DNA of 64,000 nt. It comes from Streptomyces gilvus (lineage in GTDB: Bacteria > Actinomycetota > Actinomycetes > Streptomycetales > Streptomycetaceae). Made by a program: the position numbers and the translations under genes. This document shows positions 23,415-31,344 of this stretch, piece by piece (position 1 is the stretch's first letter; every line of letters starts with the position of its first letter). Location: assembly GCF_022513565.1 (NCBI RefSeq), contig NZ_JAKWBE010000031.1, positions 1 to 64,000 on the forward strand, written 5' to 3'. Below the pieces are notes generated by a model. It saw only the letters and a program-made list of their open reading frames with translations, had not been told where the DNA came from and did no database searches.

Positions 23415-23471
23415 TTACCGGAGGGTATGTTGAACATTTTTCACCTCCCCACCTGCTATTACCTCGGGTAA
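23415..23471. promoter_or_regulatory. Shared control region of ligase 2 and FabG4-like gene
   Basis: ttacc-tcg-ggtaa (23459-23471) is a perfect 5-3-5 dyad and ttaccggagggta (23415-23427) is a looser copy. Between them ttgaac and tgctat could form a promoter reading toward the FabG4-like gene, placing the perfect dyad over its -10/start region, a repressor position. Confidence 0.4.
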
Positions 23472-23513
23472 CCTGACTCTGGAGTAAGCAGCTGTCGCTT
23501 GGGGAGACTGGAC

Positions 23514-24812
23514 ATGGCCGACCGCTATCTGCGCTTCGCCGGCACCGCGCCCGGCCGCTTCCTGACCCGCCGGCTCGGGCTGCCGCGACCGGCGCCCCTG
23601 CACCGCTGGTCGCCCGGACGCCCCGCGCTCACCGGGGGGCTGCTGGCCCTCACCACCGGCAAGTCGGACCTCGACCTCTCCCCCGTCCTCGCCCGCACCG
23701 GCCTGCCCGAGAGCGACGGCGCACCGGCCGCGGTCGTCCTGGACGCCACCGGGGTGCGGGACGTCGAGGCGCTCGCCGAGGTGCACGCGGCGCTGCACCC
23801 GGTCGTGCGGTCGGTGGAGAGCAGCGGCCGGATCGTCGTCCTGGGCGCGCCACTCGACCCCACGGACCATCACCAGGCCGCCGCCCAACAGGCGTTGGAG
23901 GGCTTCGTCCGCTCCCTCGGCAAGGAGATCGGCCGCGGCCGGACGGTGAACCTGATCCGCCTGACGGACGCGATGGCGGCGGAGTCGACCCTGCGCTTCC
24001 TGCTCTCGCCCAAGTCGGCGTATGTGAGCGGGCAGGTGATCGGGGTGGGTGCGGACGCGGACGTCGCCGTGGACTGGGACCTGCCCCTCGCCGGTCGAAC
24101 CGCGCTCGTCACCGGTGGGGCGCGGGGAATCGGGGCGGCGGTCGCCGAGACGCTGGCCAGGGACGGGGCCCGGGTCGTCGTACTCGATGTGCCGCGGGCC
24201 GAGGAGGATGCCCGGCGGGTGGCCGAGCGGCTCCATGGGAGGGCGCTCGCGCTCGACATCACCGCGCCCGACGCGGGGGCGCGGATCGCCGACGCCCTGC
24301 CCGACGGGCTGGACGTGCTGGTCCACAACGCCGGGATCACCCGGGACCGGCGGCTGGTCAACATGCCCGCCGAGCGGTGGAGTTCGGTGCTCGACGTGAA
24401 CCTCGCGAGCGTGCTGCGCACCACGGACGCGCTGCTCGACGCCGGGACGCTGCGGCGCGGCGGGCGGATCGTCGCCACCGCCTCGATCGCCGGGCTCGCG
24501 GGCAACGCGGGGCAGACGAACTACGGCGCGAGCAAGGCGGGCGTCGTCGGACTGGTCCGCTCGCTCGCGCCCCGCGCCCTCGCCGAGCACGGGGTGACCG
24601 TGAACGCGGTGGCGCCCGGGTTCATCGAGACGACGATGACGGCCGCGATCCCCCTGTTCATCCGGGAGGCGGGCCGGCGGATGAACTCCCTCGCCCAGGG
24701 CGGACTTCCGGCCGACGTCGCCGAGACCACCGCCTGGCTCGCGCATCCGGCGTCCGGCGCCGTCAACGGCCAGATCGTCCGCGTATGCGGCCAGAGCCTG
24801 CTGGGGGCGTGA
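23514..24812 (+). CDS. High-molecular-weight 3-oxoacyl-ACP/CoA reductase (FabG4-like)
   Basis: 432 aa; ATG after ggggag. Two-domain form: an N-terminal flavodoxin-like pseudo-reductase domain (1-190), then a full SDR ketoreductase domain with TGGARGIG (about 200-207), the NAG motif, and Ser-Tyr-Lys in ATASIAG and NYGASKAG. This matches the mycobacterial FabG4 (Rv0242c) type, which reduces 3-oxoacyl-CoA. Stop overlaps the start of the MaoC-like gene by one base (TGATG). In mycobacteria the same two genes are adjacent. Confidence 0.9.
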   Translation: MADRYLRFAGTAPGRFLTRRLGLPRPAPLHRWSPGRPALTGGLLALTTGKSDLDLSPVLARTGLPESDGAPAAVVLDATGVRDVEALAEVHAALHPVVRSVESSGRIVVLGAPLDPTDHHQAAAQQALEGFVRSLGKEIGRGRTVNLIRLTDAMAAESTLRFLLSPKSAYVSGQVIGVGADADVAVDWDLPLAGRTALVTGGARGIGAAVAETLARDGARVVVLDVPRAEEDARRVAERLHGRALALDITAPDAGARIADALPDGLDVLVHNAGITRDRRLVNMPAERWSSVLDVNLASVLRTTDALLDAGTLRRGGRIVATASIAGLAGNAGQTNYGASKAGVVGLVRSLAPRALAEHGVTVNAVAPGFIETTMTAAIPLFIREAGRRMNSLAQGGLPADVAETTAWLAHPASGAVNGQIVRVCGQSLLGA

Positions 24813-25657
24813 TGTCCCTCGTCCTCACCGGCTCTCCTTCCCTGCCGCCCCTGCTCGCCCGGGGCGCCCTCCTGTCACCCTTCAAACGGCCGAGCCCCGA
24901 CGCGGAGTTCCCGCGCACCCGCCTCGTCCTGCCCGGCCTGCGCGTCGACCTCGCGCGGCTGGCCGCCTACGAGCGGGTCTGCGGCTTCGCGACCGGTAAC
25001 GACGCCCTGCCCCTGACCTATCCGCACGTCCTGGGCTTCCCGCTGGCCATGCGGCTGATGAGCGACCGCGGCTTCCCGCTGCCGCTGCTCGGCCTCGTCC
25101 ACACCTCCGTCGACATCACCCGGCGCCGGCCGCTCCCGGCCACCGGCGCGTACGAACTCGCCGTCCACGTCGGCGGTCTCGAGCCGCACCGGCGCGGCAC
25201 CGAGGCCTCGGTGATCACCGAGATGCGGGACGGCGGGGAGGGCGGGGACGTCGTGTGGGAGTCGCGCAGCACGTATCTCGCGCGGCACCGCACGCACGCC
25301 GAGCCGTCCGCCGAACGGGCCGAGCGGGCCCCGCTTCCCGCGCTCGCCGAGTGGCGGCTGGCCGGGGACGTCGGGCGGCGGTACGGGGCCGCGTCCGGCG
25401 ACCGCAACCCCATCCACCTCCATCCCCTCACCGCCCGCCTCTTCGGCTTCCCGCGCGCCATCGCGCACGGCATGTGGACCGTGGCGCGCTGCCTCGCCGC
25501 GCACGGGTCGCCGGACGCGGTGCGGGTACGGGCGGAGTTCCGGGCGCCGGTCCTGCTGCCGGGGACGGTGACGTACGGGGCGGAGGGCGGCCGGTTCGAG
25601 CTGCGCGGAAGCGGTGACCGGGTGCACGTGAGCGGACGGGTGGAGCCGCTGCCCTAG
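24812..25657 (+). CDS. MaoC-like (R)-hydroxyacyl dehydratase (HtdX-like)
   Basis: 281 aa, double-hotdog length. The C-terminal hydratase-2 motif GDRNPIHLHPLTARLFGF...AHGMW carries the catalytic Asp and His; the N-terminal hotdog (about 1-140) lacks it. It would dehydrate the product of the FabG4-like enzyme to 2-enoyl-CoA/ACP. Same adjacency as Rv0242c-Rv0241c. The gap 25658-25785 holds no recognisable gene. Confidence 0.88.
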   Translation: MSLVLTGSPSLPPLLARGALLSPFKRPSPDAEFPRTRLVLPGLRVDLARLAAYERVCGFATGNDALPLTYPHVLGFPLAMRLMSDRGFPLPLLGLVHTSVDITRRRPLPATGAYELAVHVGGLEPHRRGTEASVITEMRDGGEGGDVVWESRSTYLARHRTHAEPSAERAERAPLPALAEWRLAGDVGRRYGAASGDRNPIHLHPLTARLFGFPRAIAHGMWTVARCLAAHGSPDAVRVRAEFRAPVLLPGTVTYGAEGGRFELRGSGDRVHVSGRVEPLP

Positions 25658-25785
25658 TGCCGGCCGCGGCTGACGCTGACCCCGCCGATCAGGCCCCACG
25701 CGTCGATATGGACCGATTGCGCCCCGAGCCCGCCCTCGCGCCGCTGCTCGCGGGGACCGGCGTGGACGTCGTCGACGCCGCCGCG

Positions 25786-26448
25786 TCACAGGGCGGGCTG
25801 CTCCGCCTCCTGCGGGGGTGACCAGGGCCGGCCCTCCATCAGGTTGCCGAGCCCGGCCCAGGCGAAGTTCATCAGCGTGGCCGCGGCCTGCCGCGCGGTG
25901 ACGCCGGGGGTCGCGTTGGCCCAGGCCGCGAGGGACTCGGCGGCACCGACCAGCGCCTCGGCGAGCCCCGCGACCTCGCCCTCGGCCAGATCGGGATCCC
26001 GGTGCGCCTCCCGCGCGGCCACCACGATCAACTGCGTCACGAACGCGACGAGTTCCTCCCGCATCGCCGCCACCTCGGCCGCGAACGGCTCACCGTGGGT
26101 ACGGGCCTGCAGATGCAGCACGGCCCAGCCGTCCGGGTTCCGCGCGGTGTGCGTGAAGAACGCCCGCAGCCCTTCCCACAGTTGCCGGTCGACGGGCAGC
26201 TCCGGCCGCACCCCGGCCCGTACCGCCTCCGTCAGCGCCTTCGCCTCACGCCGGATGCACGCGGTGAACAGGTCTTCCTTCGAGTTGAGGTACAGATAGA
26301 CCAACGGCTTGGACACACCCGCCAGTTCGGCGATCTCGTCCATCGACGCGGCCATGTACCCACGCTGCCCGAAGGTGCGCACGGCGGCGTCCAGCATCTG
26401 CTGCTCCCGCACCGCCCGCGGCATCCGCTTGGTCTTCACGGCACCCAT
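25786..26448 (-). CDS. TetR-family regulator
   Basis: 220 aa from ATG 26448. Helix-turn-helix YMAASMDEIAELAGVSKPLVYLYLNSKEDL (about residues 30-60 region), then an all-helical ligand domain of normal size. It converges on the fabG4/htdX pair, and neighbourhood suggests control of this fatty-acid module. No TTACC-type site is visible before its own start, so autoregulation through that motif is not supported. Confidence 0.87.
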   Translation of the reverse strand: MGAVKTKRMPRAVREQQMLDAAVRTFGQRGYMAASMDEIAELAGVSKPLVYLYLNSKEDLFTACIRREAKALTEAVRAGVRPELPVDRQLWEGLRAFFTHTARNPDGWAVLHLQARTHGEPFAAEVAAMREELVAFVTQLIVVAAREAHRDPDLAEGEVAGLAEALVGAAESLAAWANATPGVTARQAAATLMNFAWAGLGNLMEGRPWSPPQEAEQPAL

Positions 26449-26498
26449 GCCGCACAGCGTAGTTGGGACCAAGCGTGTGCAAACCCCGCGTGACGGGC

Positions 26499-26807
26499 TT
26501 ACGACGTCTGCGGTGCCTGCCCCTGGGAGCGGGCGGCGTCGTCCGCGTCGTCCTCCTGGGCCGCGTTCGCCTCGAAGTTCGCCTTCATCCGGTCGACCCG
26601 CTCGACGACCTTGACCGAGGCCCGGTCCCGCTCCTTGCGCAGGACGACGAAGCTGATGGGGGCCGAGATCAGCAGGGCGAGCAGGACCATCCAGATGCCG
26701 TTGGAGGCGCCGAAGCCGCGCGGGACGATGCCGGTGTAGACGAGACCCCAGACGACCACGAAGCAGCCCGCGAAGATCCCGAGGCGCATCAGCGTGTAGC
26801 GGAGCAT
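26499..26807 (-). CDS. DUF4229 family membrane protein
   Basis: 102 aa from ATG 26807, chosen over the ATG at 26846 because ggaagag precedes it and homology starts there. Two transmembrane helices (about 6-26 and 35-56), then a charged tail (RKERDRASVKVVERVDRMKA). Small actinobacterial family with no known function. Confidence 0.78.
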   Translation of the reverse strand: MLRYTLMRLGIFAGCFVVVWGLVYTGIVPRGFGASNGIWMVLLALLISAPISFVVLRKERDRASVKVVERVDRMKANFEANAAQEDDADDAARSQGQAPQTS

Positions 26808-26897
26808 CTCAATCCACTCTTCCGTCAACGGTGCGAACATTGCCAAAGGGCACCGTCCAGTGAAGCACGTCAGGTACCCGATCTTGCAGGCGGGGGC

Positions 26898-27422
26898 TCA
26901 GCGCAGCGGCAGCAGCATGATCACGTCGTCGCGGTCGTCGCCCGGTGCCACCCGGATCGCGCCGGGGACGCGGCCGACCTCCTTGTAGCCGCAGGAGGCG
27001 TAGAACCGCTCCAGCCCGAGGCCGCCCCGGCAGGTGAGCCGGATCGCCTCGATGCCGTCGAGTCCGCAGGCCGCGTCCTGTGCGGCGGCCAGCAGGTCAC
27101 GGCCGTACCCCTTGCCCTGGTGGCGGGGGTGGACCATCACCGTGTAGAGCCACAGCCAGTGGGTCATGAGCCGGTGCGTGTTGAGGGTGAGGAAGGCGGT
27201 GGCGGCGACCCGTCCGTCCTCGTCGTGCCCGACGAGGAGCCGGGTGCGGCCCTCCGCCATCGCGACCATGTGCCGGACCAGCTCCGGCCGGATCGTCTCC
27301 GCCGTCACCGGCGGCACGAACCCGACGGAACCGCCGGCGTTGGACACGTCCGTCCACAGGTCGAGGATGCCGTCGCGGAGGTCGGGGGTGACGGCCGGGT
27401 CGAGAGTGAAAGTAAGGGACAC
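26898..27422 (-). CDS. GNAT-family N-acetyltransferase
   Basis: 174 aa, GTG start. Acetyl-CoA loop HPRHQGKGYGRDLL (about 118-131) and a preceding LYTVMV strand are typical GNAT motif A; motif B follows with LGLERFYASCGY. Substrate unknown. Starts 17 bp beyond the end of udgX on the same strand, so it is probably co-transcribed with it. Confidence 0.88.
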   Translation of the reverse strand: MSLTFTLDPAVTPDLRDGILDLWTDVSNAGGSVGFVPPVTAETIRPELVRHMVAMAEGRTRLLVGHDEDGRVAATAFLTLNTHRLMTHWLWLYTVMVHPRHQGKGYGRDLLAAAQDAACGLDGIEAIRLTCRGGLGLERFYASCGYKEVGRVPGAIRVAPGDDRDDVIMLLPLR

Positions 27423-27438
27423 GCGGGTATCGTAACCC

Positions 27439-28086
27439 TTACGCCAGGACGCGCGCCGCGACTTTCAGATCCGCTACGAGACCTTGGTACGCCGACTCCC
27501 GATCGTCCGAGCGCAGGACGGACGACGGATGAACGGTGGGCACCAGCCGCTCCCGCCGGCCGTGAACGTCCTCCTCCAGCACCGTCCCGCGCACCTGCGT
27601 GACCCGGAACGACGACCCCAGCAGCGCCTTGCCCGCGGTGGCCCCGAGCACCACGATCAGCTCCGGCTCCACGACGGCCAGCTCGGCGGCCAGCCACGGC
27701 CCGCACGCCGTCATCTCGCGCAGCGTGGGCGCCTTGTGAATGCGCCGCTTACGGGGCTCGGCCTGCGTGAACTTGAAATGCTTGACCGCGTTGGTGACGT
27801 AGGCGTCCCCCGGATCGATGCCGGCGTCCGCGAGAGCCCGGTCGAGAAGCTTCCCGGCAGGCCCGACGAACGGCTTCCCCTGCCGGTCCTCCTGATCCCC
27901 GGGCTGCTCCCCCACCAGCATCACGCGCGCGTGAGCGTTGCCGGCGCCGAAAACGGTCTGAGTGGCGTCACGGTGCAGGGGGCAGCCGCGGCAGCCTGCG
28001 GCGGCCCGCCGGAGGGCGGACAGCCCACCCCGGTCAGGAACGAACGGCTCTGCGGTAAAGCCCTCCTCGGGCGCCTTCACAGCCAT
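27439..28086 (-). CDS. udgX: UdgX uracil-DNA glycosylase that bonds covalently to DNA
   Basis: 215 aa. Family-4-related fold with N-terminal CRGCPLH (Cys32, Cys35) and Cys128 as Fe-S ligand candidates; the usual fourth Cys position is not obvious. UdgX signature: GEQPGDQED (59-67) for uracil excision and the KRRIH loop (113-117), whose His117 is the residue shown in M. smegmatis UdgX to attach to the abasic sugar. HPSSVLR (186-192) is the second active-site motif. It removes uracil and stays covalently linked. Next to a GNAT gene. Confidence 0.93.
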   Translation of the reverse strand: MAVKAPEEGFTAEPFVPDRGGLSALRRAAAGCRGCPLHRDATQTVFGAGNAHARVMLVGEQPGDQEDRQGKPFVGPAGKLLDRALADAGIDPGDAYVTNAVKHFKFTQAEPRKRRIHKAPTLREMTACGPWLAAELAVVEPELIVVLGATAGKALLGSSFRVTQVRGTVLEEDVHGRRERLVPTVHPSSVLRSDDRESAYQGLVADLKVAARVLA

Positions 28087-28099
28087 GCGGCGACGAGTA

Positions 28100-28175
28100 C
28101 CCCCTCAGGGGCGCGGGGATGTATCGGTATGCGGCTCCGCCGCGTGAGCGCGACCAGCCCCCACGCGCCGGCACC
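28100..28175. repeat. Streptomyces-type extragenic palindromic repeat
   Basis: Between udgX and mqnE. Contains ctcaggggcgcgggg, an inner palindrome gcggctccgccgc and cgcgaccagcccccacgcg, pairing into a compound hairpin. Sequence of this style recurs between genes across Streptomyces chromosomes (recalled, not searched). It may also act as a terminator for mqnE-side or udgX-side transcripts. Confidence 0.55.
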
Positions 28176-28189
28176 CGCCTGCGACCCGC

Positions 28190-29353
28190 TCAGACCCGCA
28201 TCGGCTGCGGCGCTTCCCTGCGGGCCGGGTCCGGGCCCTCGTACTCCCTGATGATCTCGTAGCGGGTGTTGCGTTCCACCGGGCGGAAGCCGGCGTCGCG
28301 GATCAGGTCCAGGAGGTCCTCGCGGGTCAGTTTGTTCGGGGTGCCGAAGTTGTCCGCGTCGTGGGTGATCTTGTACTCGACGACCGAGCCGTCCATGTCG
28401 TCCGCGCCGTGCTGGAGCGCCAGCTGCGCGGTCTGGACGCCGTGCATCACCCAGAAGACCTTGACGTGCGGGACGTTGTCGAAGAGGAGGCGGGAGACCG
28501 CGAAGGTCTTCAGGGCCTCCGCGCCCGTCGCCATCTGCGTACGGGCCTGCAGGCGGTTGCGGACCTTGCCGTCCTTCATGTCCACGAAGTCGTGCTGGTA
28601 GCGCAGCGGGATGAAGACCTGGAAGCCGCCGGTCTCGTCCTGCAGCTCACGCAGGCGCAGCACGTGGTCGACGCGGTGGCGCGGCTCCTCGATGTGGCCG
28701 TACAGCATGGTGCACGGGGTCTTCAGACCCTTCTCGTGCGCCAGGCGGTGGATGCGGGACCAGTCCTCCCAGTGGGTGCGGTGGTCCACGATGTGCTGCC
28801 GGACCTCCCAGTCGAAGATCTCGGCGCCGCCACCGGTGAGGGACTCCAGGCCCGCGTCGATCAGCTCGTCGAGGATCTCGGAGGCCGACAGGCCGCTGAT
28901 CGTCTCGAAGTGGTGGATCTCCGTGGCCGTGAAGGCCTTGAGCGAGACGTTCGGGAGCGCCGCCTTCAGTTCCCGCAGCGAGCGCGGGTAGTAGCGCCAC
29001 GGCAGGTTCGGGTGCAGCCCGTTGACGATGTGGAGCTCGGTGAGGTTGTCGCTCTCCATCGCCTTCGCGAGCTTCACCGCCTCCTCGATGCGCATCGTGT
29101 ACGCGTCCTTCTCGCCCGGCTTGCGCTGGAAGGAGCAGTAGGCGCAGGAGGCCGTGCACACGTTGGTCATGTTGAGGTGCCGGTTGACGTTGAAGTGGAC
29201 CACGTCACCGTTCTTGCGGGTGCGCACCTCGTGGGCGAGGCCGCCGAGCCACGCCAGGTCGTCCGACTCGTACAGCGCGATGCCGTCCTCGCGGGACAGC
29301 CGCTCACCGGAGCGGACCTTCTCCTCCAGCTCGCGCTTGAGCCCGACGTCCAT
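28190..29353 (-). CDS. mqnE: Aminodeoxyfutalosine synthase MqnE (radical SAM)
   Basis: 387 aa from ATG 29353; the frame to 29455 is not conserved. Radical SAM cysteines CTASCAYC (Cys66, Cys70, Cys73) bind the 4Fe-4S cluster. It joins the MqnA product to adenosyl from SAM, forming aminodeoxyfutalosine. MqnC is related, but SDDLAWLGGLAHEVRTRKNGD and VNRHLNMTNVC fit MqnE. A short palindromic element and an Lrp gene lie upstream. Confidence 0.93.
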   Translation of the reverse strand: MDVGLKRELEEKVRSGERLSREDGIALYESDDLAWLGGLAHEVRTRKNGDVVHFNVNRHLNMTNVCTASCAYCSFQRKPGEKDAYTMRIEEAVKLAKAMESDNLTELHIVNGLHPNLPWRYYPRSLRELKAALPNVSLKAFTATEIHHFETISGLSASEILDELIDAGLESLTGGGAEIFDWEVRQHIVDHRTHWEDWSRIHRLAHEKGLKTPCTMLYGHIEEPRHRVDHVLRLRELQDETGGFQVFIPLRYQHDFVDMKDGKVRNRLQARTQMATGAEALKTFAVSRLLFDNVPHVKVFWVMHGVQTAQLALQHGADDMDGSVVEYKITHDADNFGTPNKLTREDLLDLIRDAGFRPVERNTRYEIIREYEGPDPARREAPQPMRV

Positions 29354-29388
29354 GCCACACCCTTTCCACGACAACTCGCCCCACCGTA

Positions 29389-29419
29389 CTCCCCCACCCT
29401 CCGGGCGGGGGGACCCCCA
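29389..29419. repeat. Small palindromic element, ctccccca...ggggggaccccca type
   Basis: 31 bp just upstream of mqnE: ctccccca (29389-29396), variable centre, then ggggggaccccca. The same ends frame the 23-bp insertion inside the AraC gene (60457-60479, opposite orientation). Elements of this style are frequent in Streptomyces intergenic DNA (recalled). Confidence 0.55.
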
Positions 29420-29432
29420 TACGGCCTGCGGC

Positions 29433-29888
29433 CTAGACCTGTTCCGGAAGCTCACCCACCCGGTTCTCCCACTTCGTGGACAGCACGATCGTGGTACGGG
29501 TCCGGGACACGCCCTTCGTCCCGCTGAGCCGCCGGATGATCTTCTCCAGGCCGTCCACGTCGTTCGCCCGCACCTTGAGCATGAACGAGTCGTCGCCGGC
29601 GATGAACCAGCAGTCCTCGATCTCGCTGAGCTCCTTCATCCGCTGCGCCACGTCCTCGTGGTCGGCCGCGTCGGAGAGGGAGATCCCGATCAGCGCGGTG
29701 ACGCCGAGGCCGAGCGAGGCGGCGTCGACGGTGGCGCGGTAGCCGGTGATGACACCGGCCGCCTCCAGCCGGTTGATGCGGTCGGTGACGCTGGGCCCCG
29801 ACAGTCCGACGAGGCGCCCCAGCTCCGCGTACGAGGCCCGGCCGTTCTCCCTCAGGGCCTGGATGAGCTGCCTGTCCACCGCGTCCAT
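29433..29888 (-). CDS. Lrp/AsnC-family transcriptional regulator
   Basis: 151 aa, full length. N-terminal helix-turn-helix (ASYAELGRLVGLSGPSVTDRINRLEAAG, residues 18-45) and C-terminal RAM/ACT-like domain (about 63-145). Senses small molecules, usually amino acids, and forms octamers. Lies upstream of mqnE on the same strand, separated by the palindromic element. Confidence 0.93.
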   Translation of the reverse strand: MDAVDRQLIQALRENGRASYAELGRLVGLSGPSVTDRINRLEAAGVITGYRATVDAASLGLGVTALIGISLSDAADHEDVAQRMKELSEIEDCWFIAGDDSFMLKVRANDVDGLEKIIRRLSGTKGVSRTRTTIVLSTKWENRVGELPEQV

Positions 29889-29962
29889 GCGATCGATGCC
29901 TTCCGCTGAAAAAGTTCCCGAGTGATGAGAGGTAGTACGAGGTGCTCAAAGGTGCCGGCGCC

Positions 29963-30646
29963 CTAGTCCCCGCTGTGGCCGCCGCCCAGGTCGCCCTTCC
30001 AGCGCCGGTACAGGCAGTGCCCGACGCCCGCCGCGTCCAGCACTCGCCCGGCGACGAAGTCCACCAGGTCCTGGATGTGCGTGGCGCCCGCGTAGAAGGC
30101 GGGCGAGGCGGGGACCACGGTGGCGCCCGCGTCGTCGAGGGCGACGAGATGGCGCAGCGTCTGGCCGTTCAAGGGGGTCTCCCGTACGGCCACGACCAGC
30201 GGCCGGCGCTCCTTCAGTGTGACGCCGGCGGCGCGCTGGAGCAGATCCTTGGACAGCCCGAGCGCGACACCGGCCACGCACGCCGTGGAGGCCGGCACGA
30301 TGAGCATGCCCTTGACCGGGTACGACCCCGAGGACGGGCCCGCGGCGAGGTCCCCGGCGGACCAGTACCGCACCGCGCCGACGTCCACGGTGTAGGTACC
30401 GGGCTTTCCGTCGGCGCCCCGTGTCAGCCATTCCCGCAGGTCCTCACGCCAGTGCGCGTCCCGGAACGAGATCCCCGTCTCGTCCAGGAGGGTGAGCCGG
30501 GAGGCCCGGCTGACGACCAGGTCCACGCTCTCTCCGGCGTCGAGCAGCGCACGCAGCACCGACGCGGCATATGGCGTGCCGGAAGCGCCGGACACCCCTA
30601 CGATCCAAGGTGTACGCGGCGTCTCTCCTGGCTTGACTGGGTCCAC
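29963..30646 (-). CDS. ubiX: UbiX-type flavin prenyltransferase
   Basis: 227 aa from GTG 30646. FMN-binding GVSGASGTPYA (17-27), SGSYPVKGMLIVPAST and AVRETPLN are family landmarks. It makes prenylated FMN, the cofactor of UbiD decarboxylases. With ubiD and mqnP nearby it serves the late futalosine pathway. Called mqnM in some descriptions of the pathway. Confidence 0.93.
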   Translation of the reverse strand: MDPVKPGETPRTPWIVGVSGASGTPYAASVLRALLDAGESVDLVVSRASRLTLLDETGISFRDAHWREDLREWLTRGADGKPGTYTVDVGAVRYWSAGDLAAGPSSGSYPVKGMLIVPASTACVAGVALGLSKDLLQRAAGVTLKERRPLVVAVRETPLNGQTLRHLVALDDAGATVVPASPAFYAGATHIQDLVDFVAGRVLDAAGVGHCLYRRWKGDLGGGHSGD

Positions 30647-30738
30647 GAGACCGAGCCTATCCGGCGGCGCGGGGTGGGAACCGGTCGAGGGGGCTCGGCC
30701 GTTGTCCGTAGGGGTCGGGCGGATCGTTGGGGGACGGC

Positions 30739-31344
30739 ATGTCGGGTACGGAGTTCGAGTGGTCGCGGGGTGAGCGGGCGAAGGCCGCGGCCAAGCTGAT
30801 GGTGGGCTGGGTCGCCCTGCTGTGGCTGCTGGAAGTGGTCGACGTGGTCAGCGGCCACGCGCTGGACGGTCTCGGCATCATGCCGCGCCGGGCTTCGGAG
30901 CTGGTGGACATCGTCCCGGCCGCGTTCATCCACTTCGGCTTCGCCCATGTGGCCGCCAACACCGTGCCGCTGCTGGTGATGGGCTTCCTCGCGGCGCTGG
31001 GCGGACTGCGCCGGTTCGCCGCCCTCTGCCTCGTCATCATCGTGGCCGACGGGCTGGGCGTGTGGCTCATAGCCCCGGACCACACCAACACCGCGGGCGC
31101 GTCCGGCCTGATCTTCGGCCTGTTCGGCTTCCTGTTGGTCAGCGGCTTCGTCGAGCGCCGTCCGCTGGGCGTCCTGGTGGGCCTGCTGATCGGCGCCGTC
31201 TGGGGCACGTCGATCCTCCTGGGCCTGTCCCCCCTGCAGACGGGCGTCAGCTGGCAGGCCCACCTGATAGGCCTGGCCACGGGAGTCGGCACGGCGTTCT
31301 GGTTCCGCCGCCGCCCCGCGACGCCCCGCGCACTCACACAGTGA
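30739..31344 (+). CDS. Rhomboid-family intramembrane serine protease
   Basis: 201 aa from ATG 30739 (ggggg upstream; TTG 30727 is an alternative). Six hydrophobic segments. Catalytic Ser in GASGLIFG and His in WQAHLIG; the HFGFAHVAANTVPLLVMG block supplies the conserved His/Asn. It converges on mqnP and overlaps it by 11 bp at the 3' end. Substrate unknown. Confidence 0.9.
   Translation: MSGTEFEWSRGERAKAAAKLMVGWVALLWLLEVVDVVSGHALDGLGIMPRRASELVDIVPAAFIHFGFAHVAANTVPLLVMGFLAALGGLRRFAALCLVIIVADGLGVWLIAPDHTNTAGASGLIFGLFGFLLVSGFVERRPLGVLVGLLIGAVWGTSILLGLSPLQTGVSWQAHLIGLATGVGTAFWFRRRPATPRALTQ

Noticed and set aside
25658..25785. Possible remnant of another fatty-acid gene (such as fadA) after the HtdX-like gene
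   Set aside because: Short frames show no thiolase or other motif.
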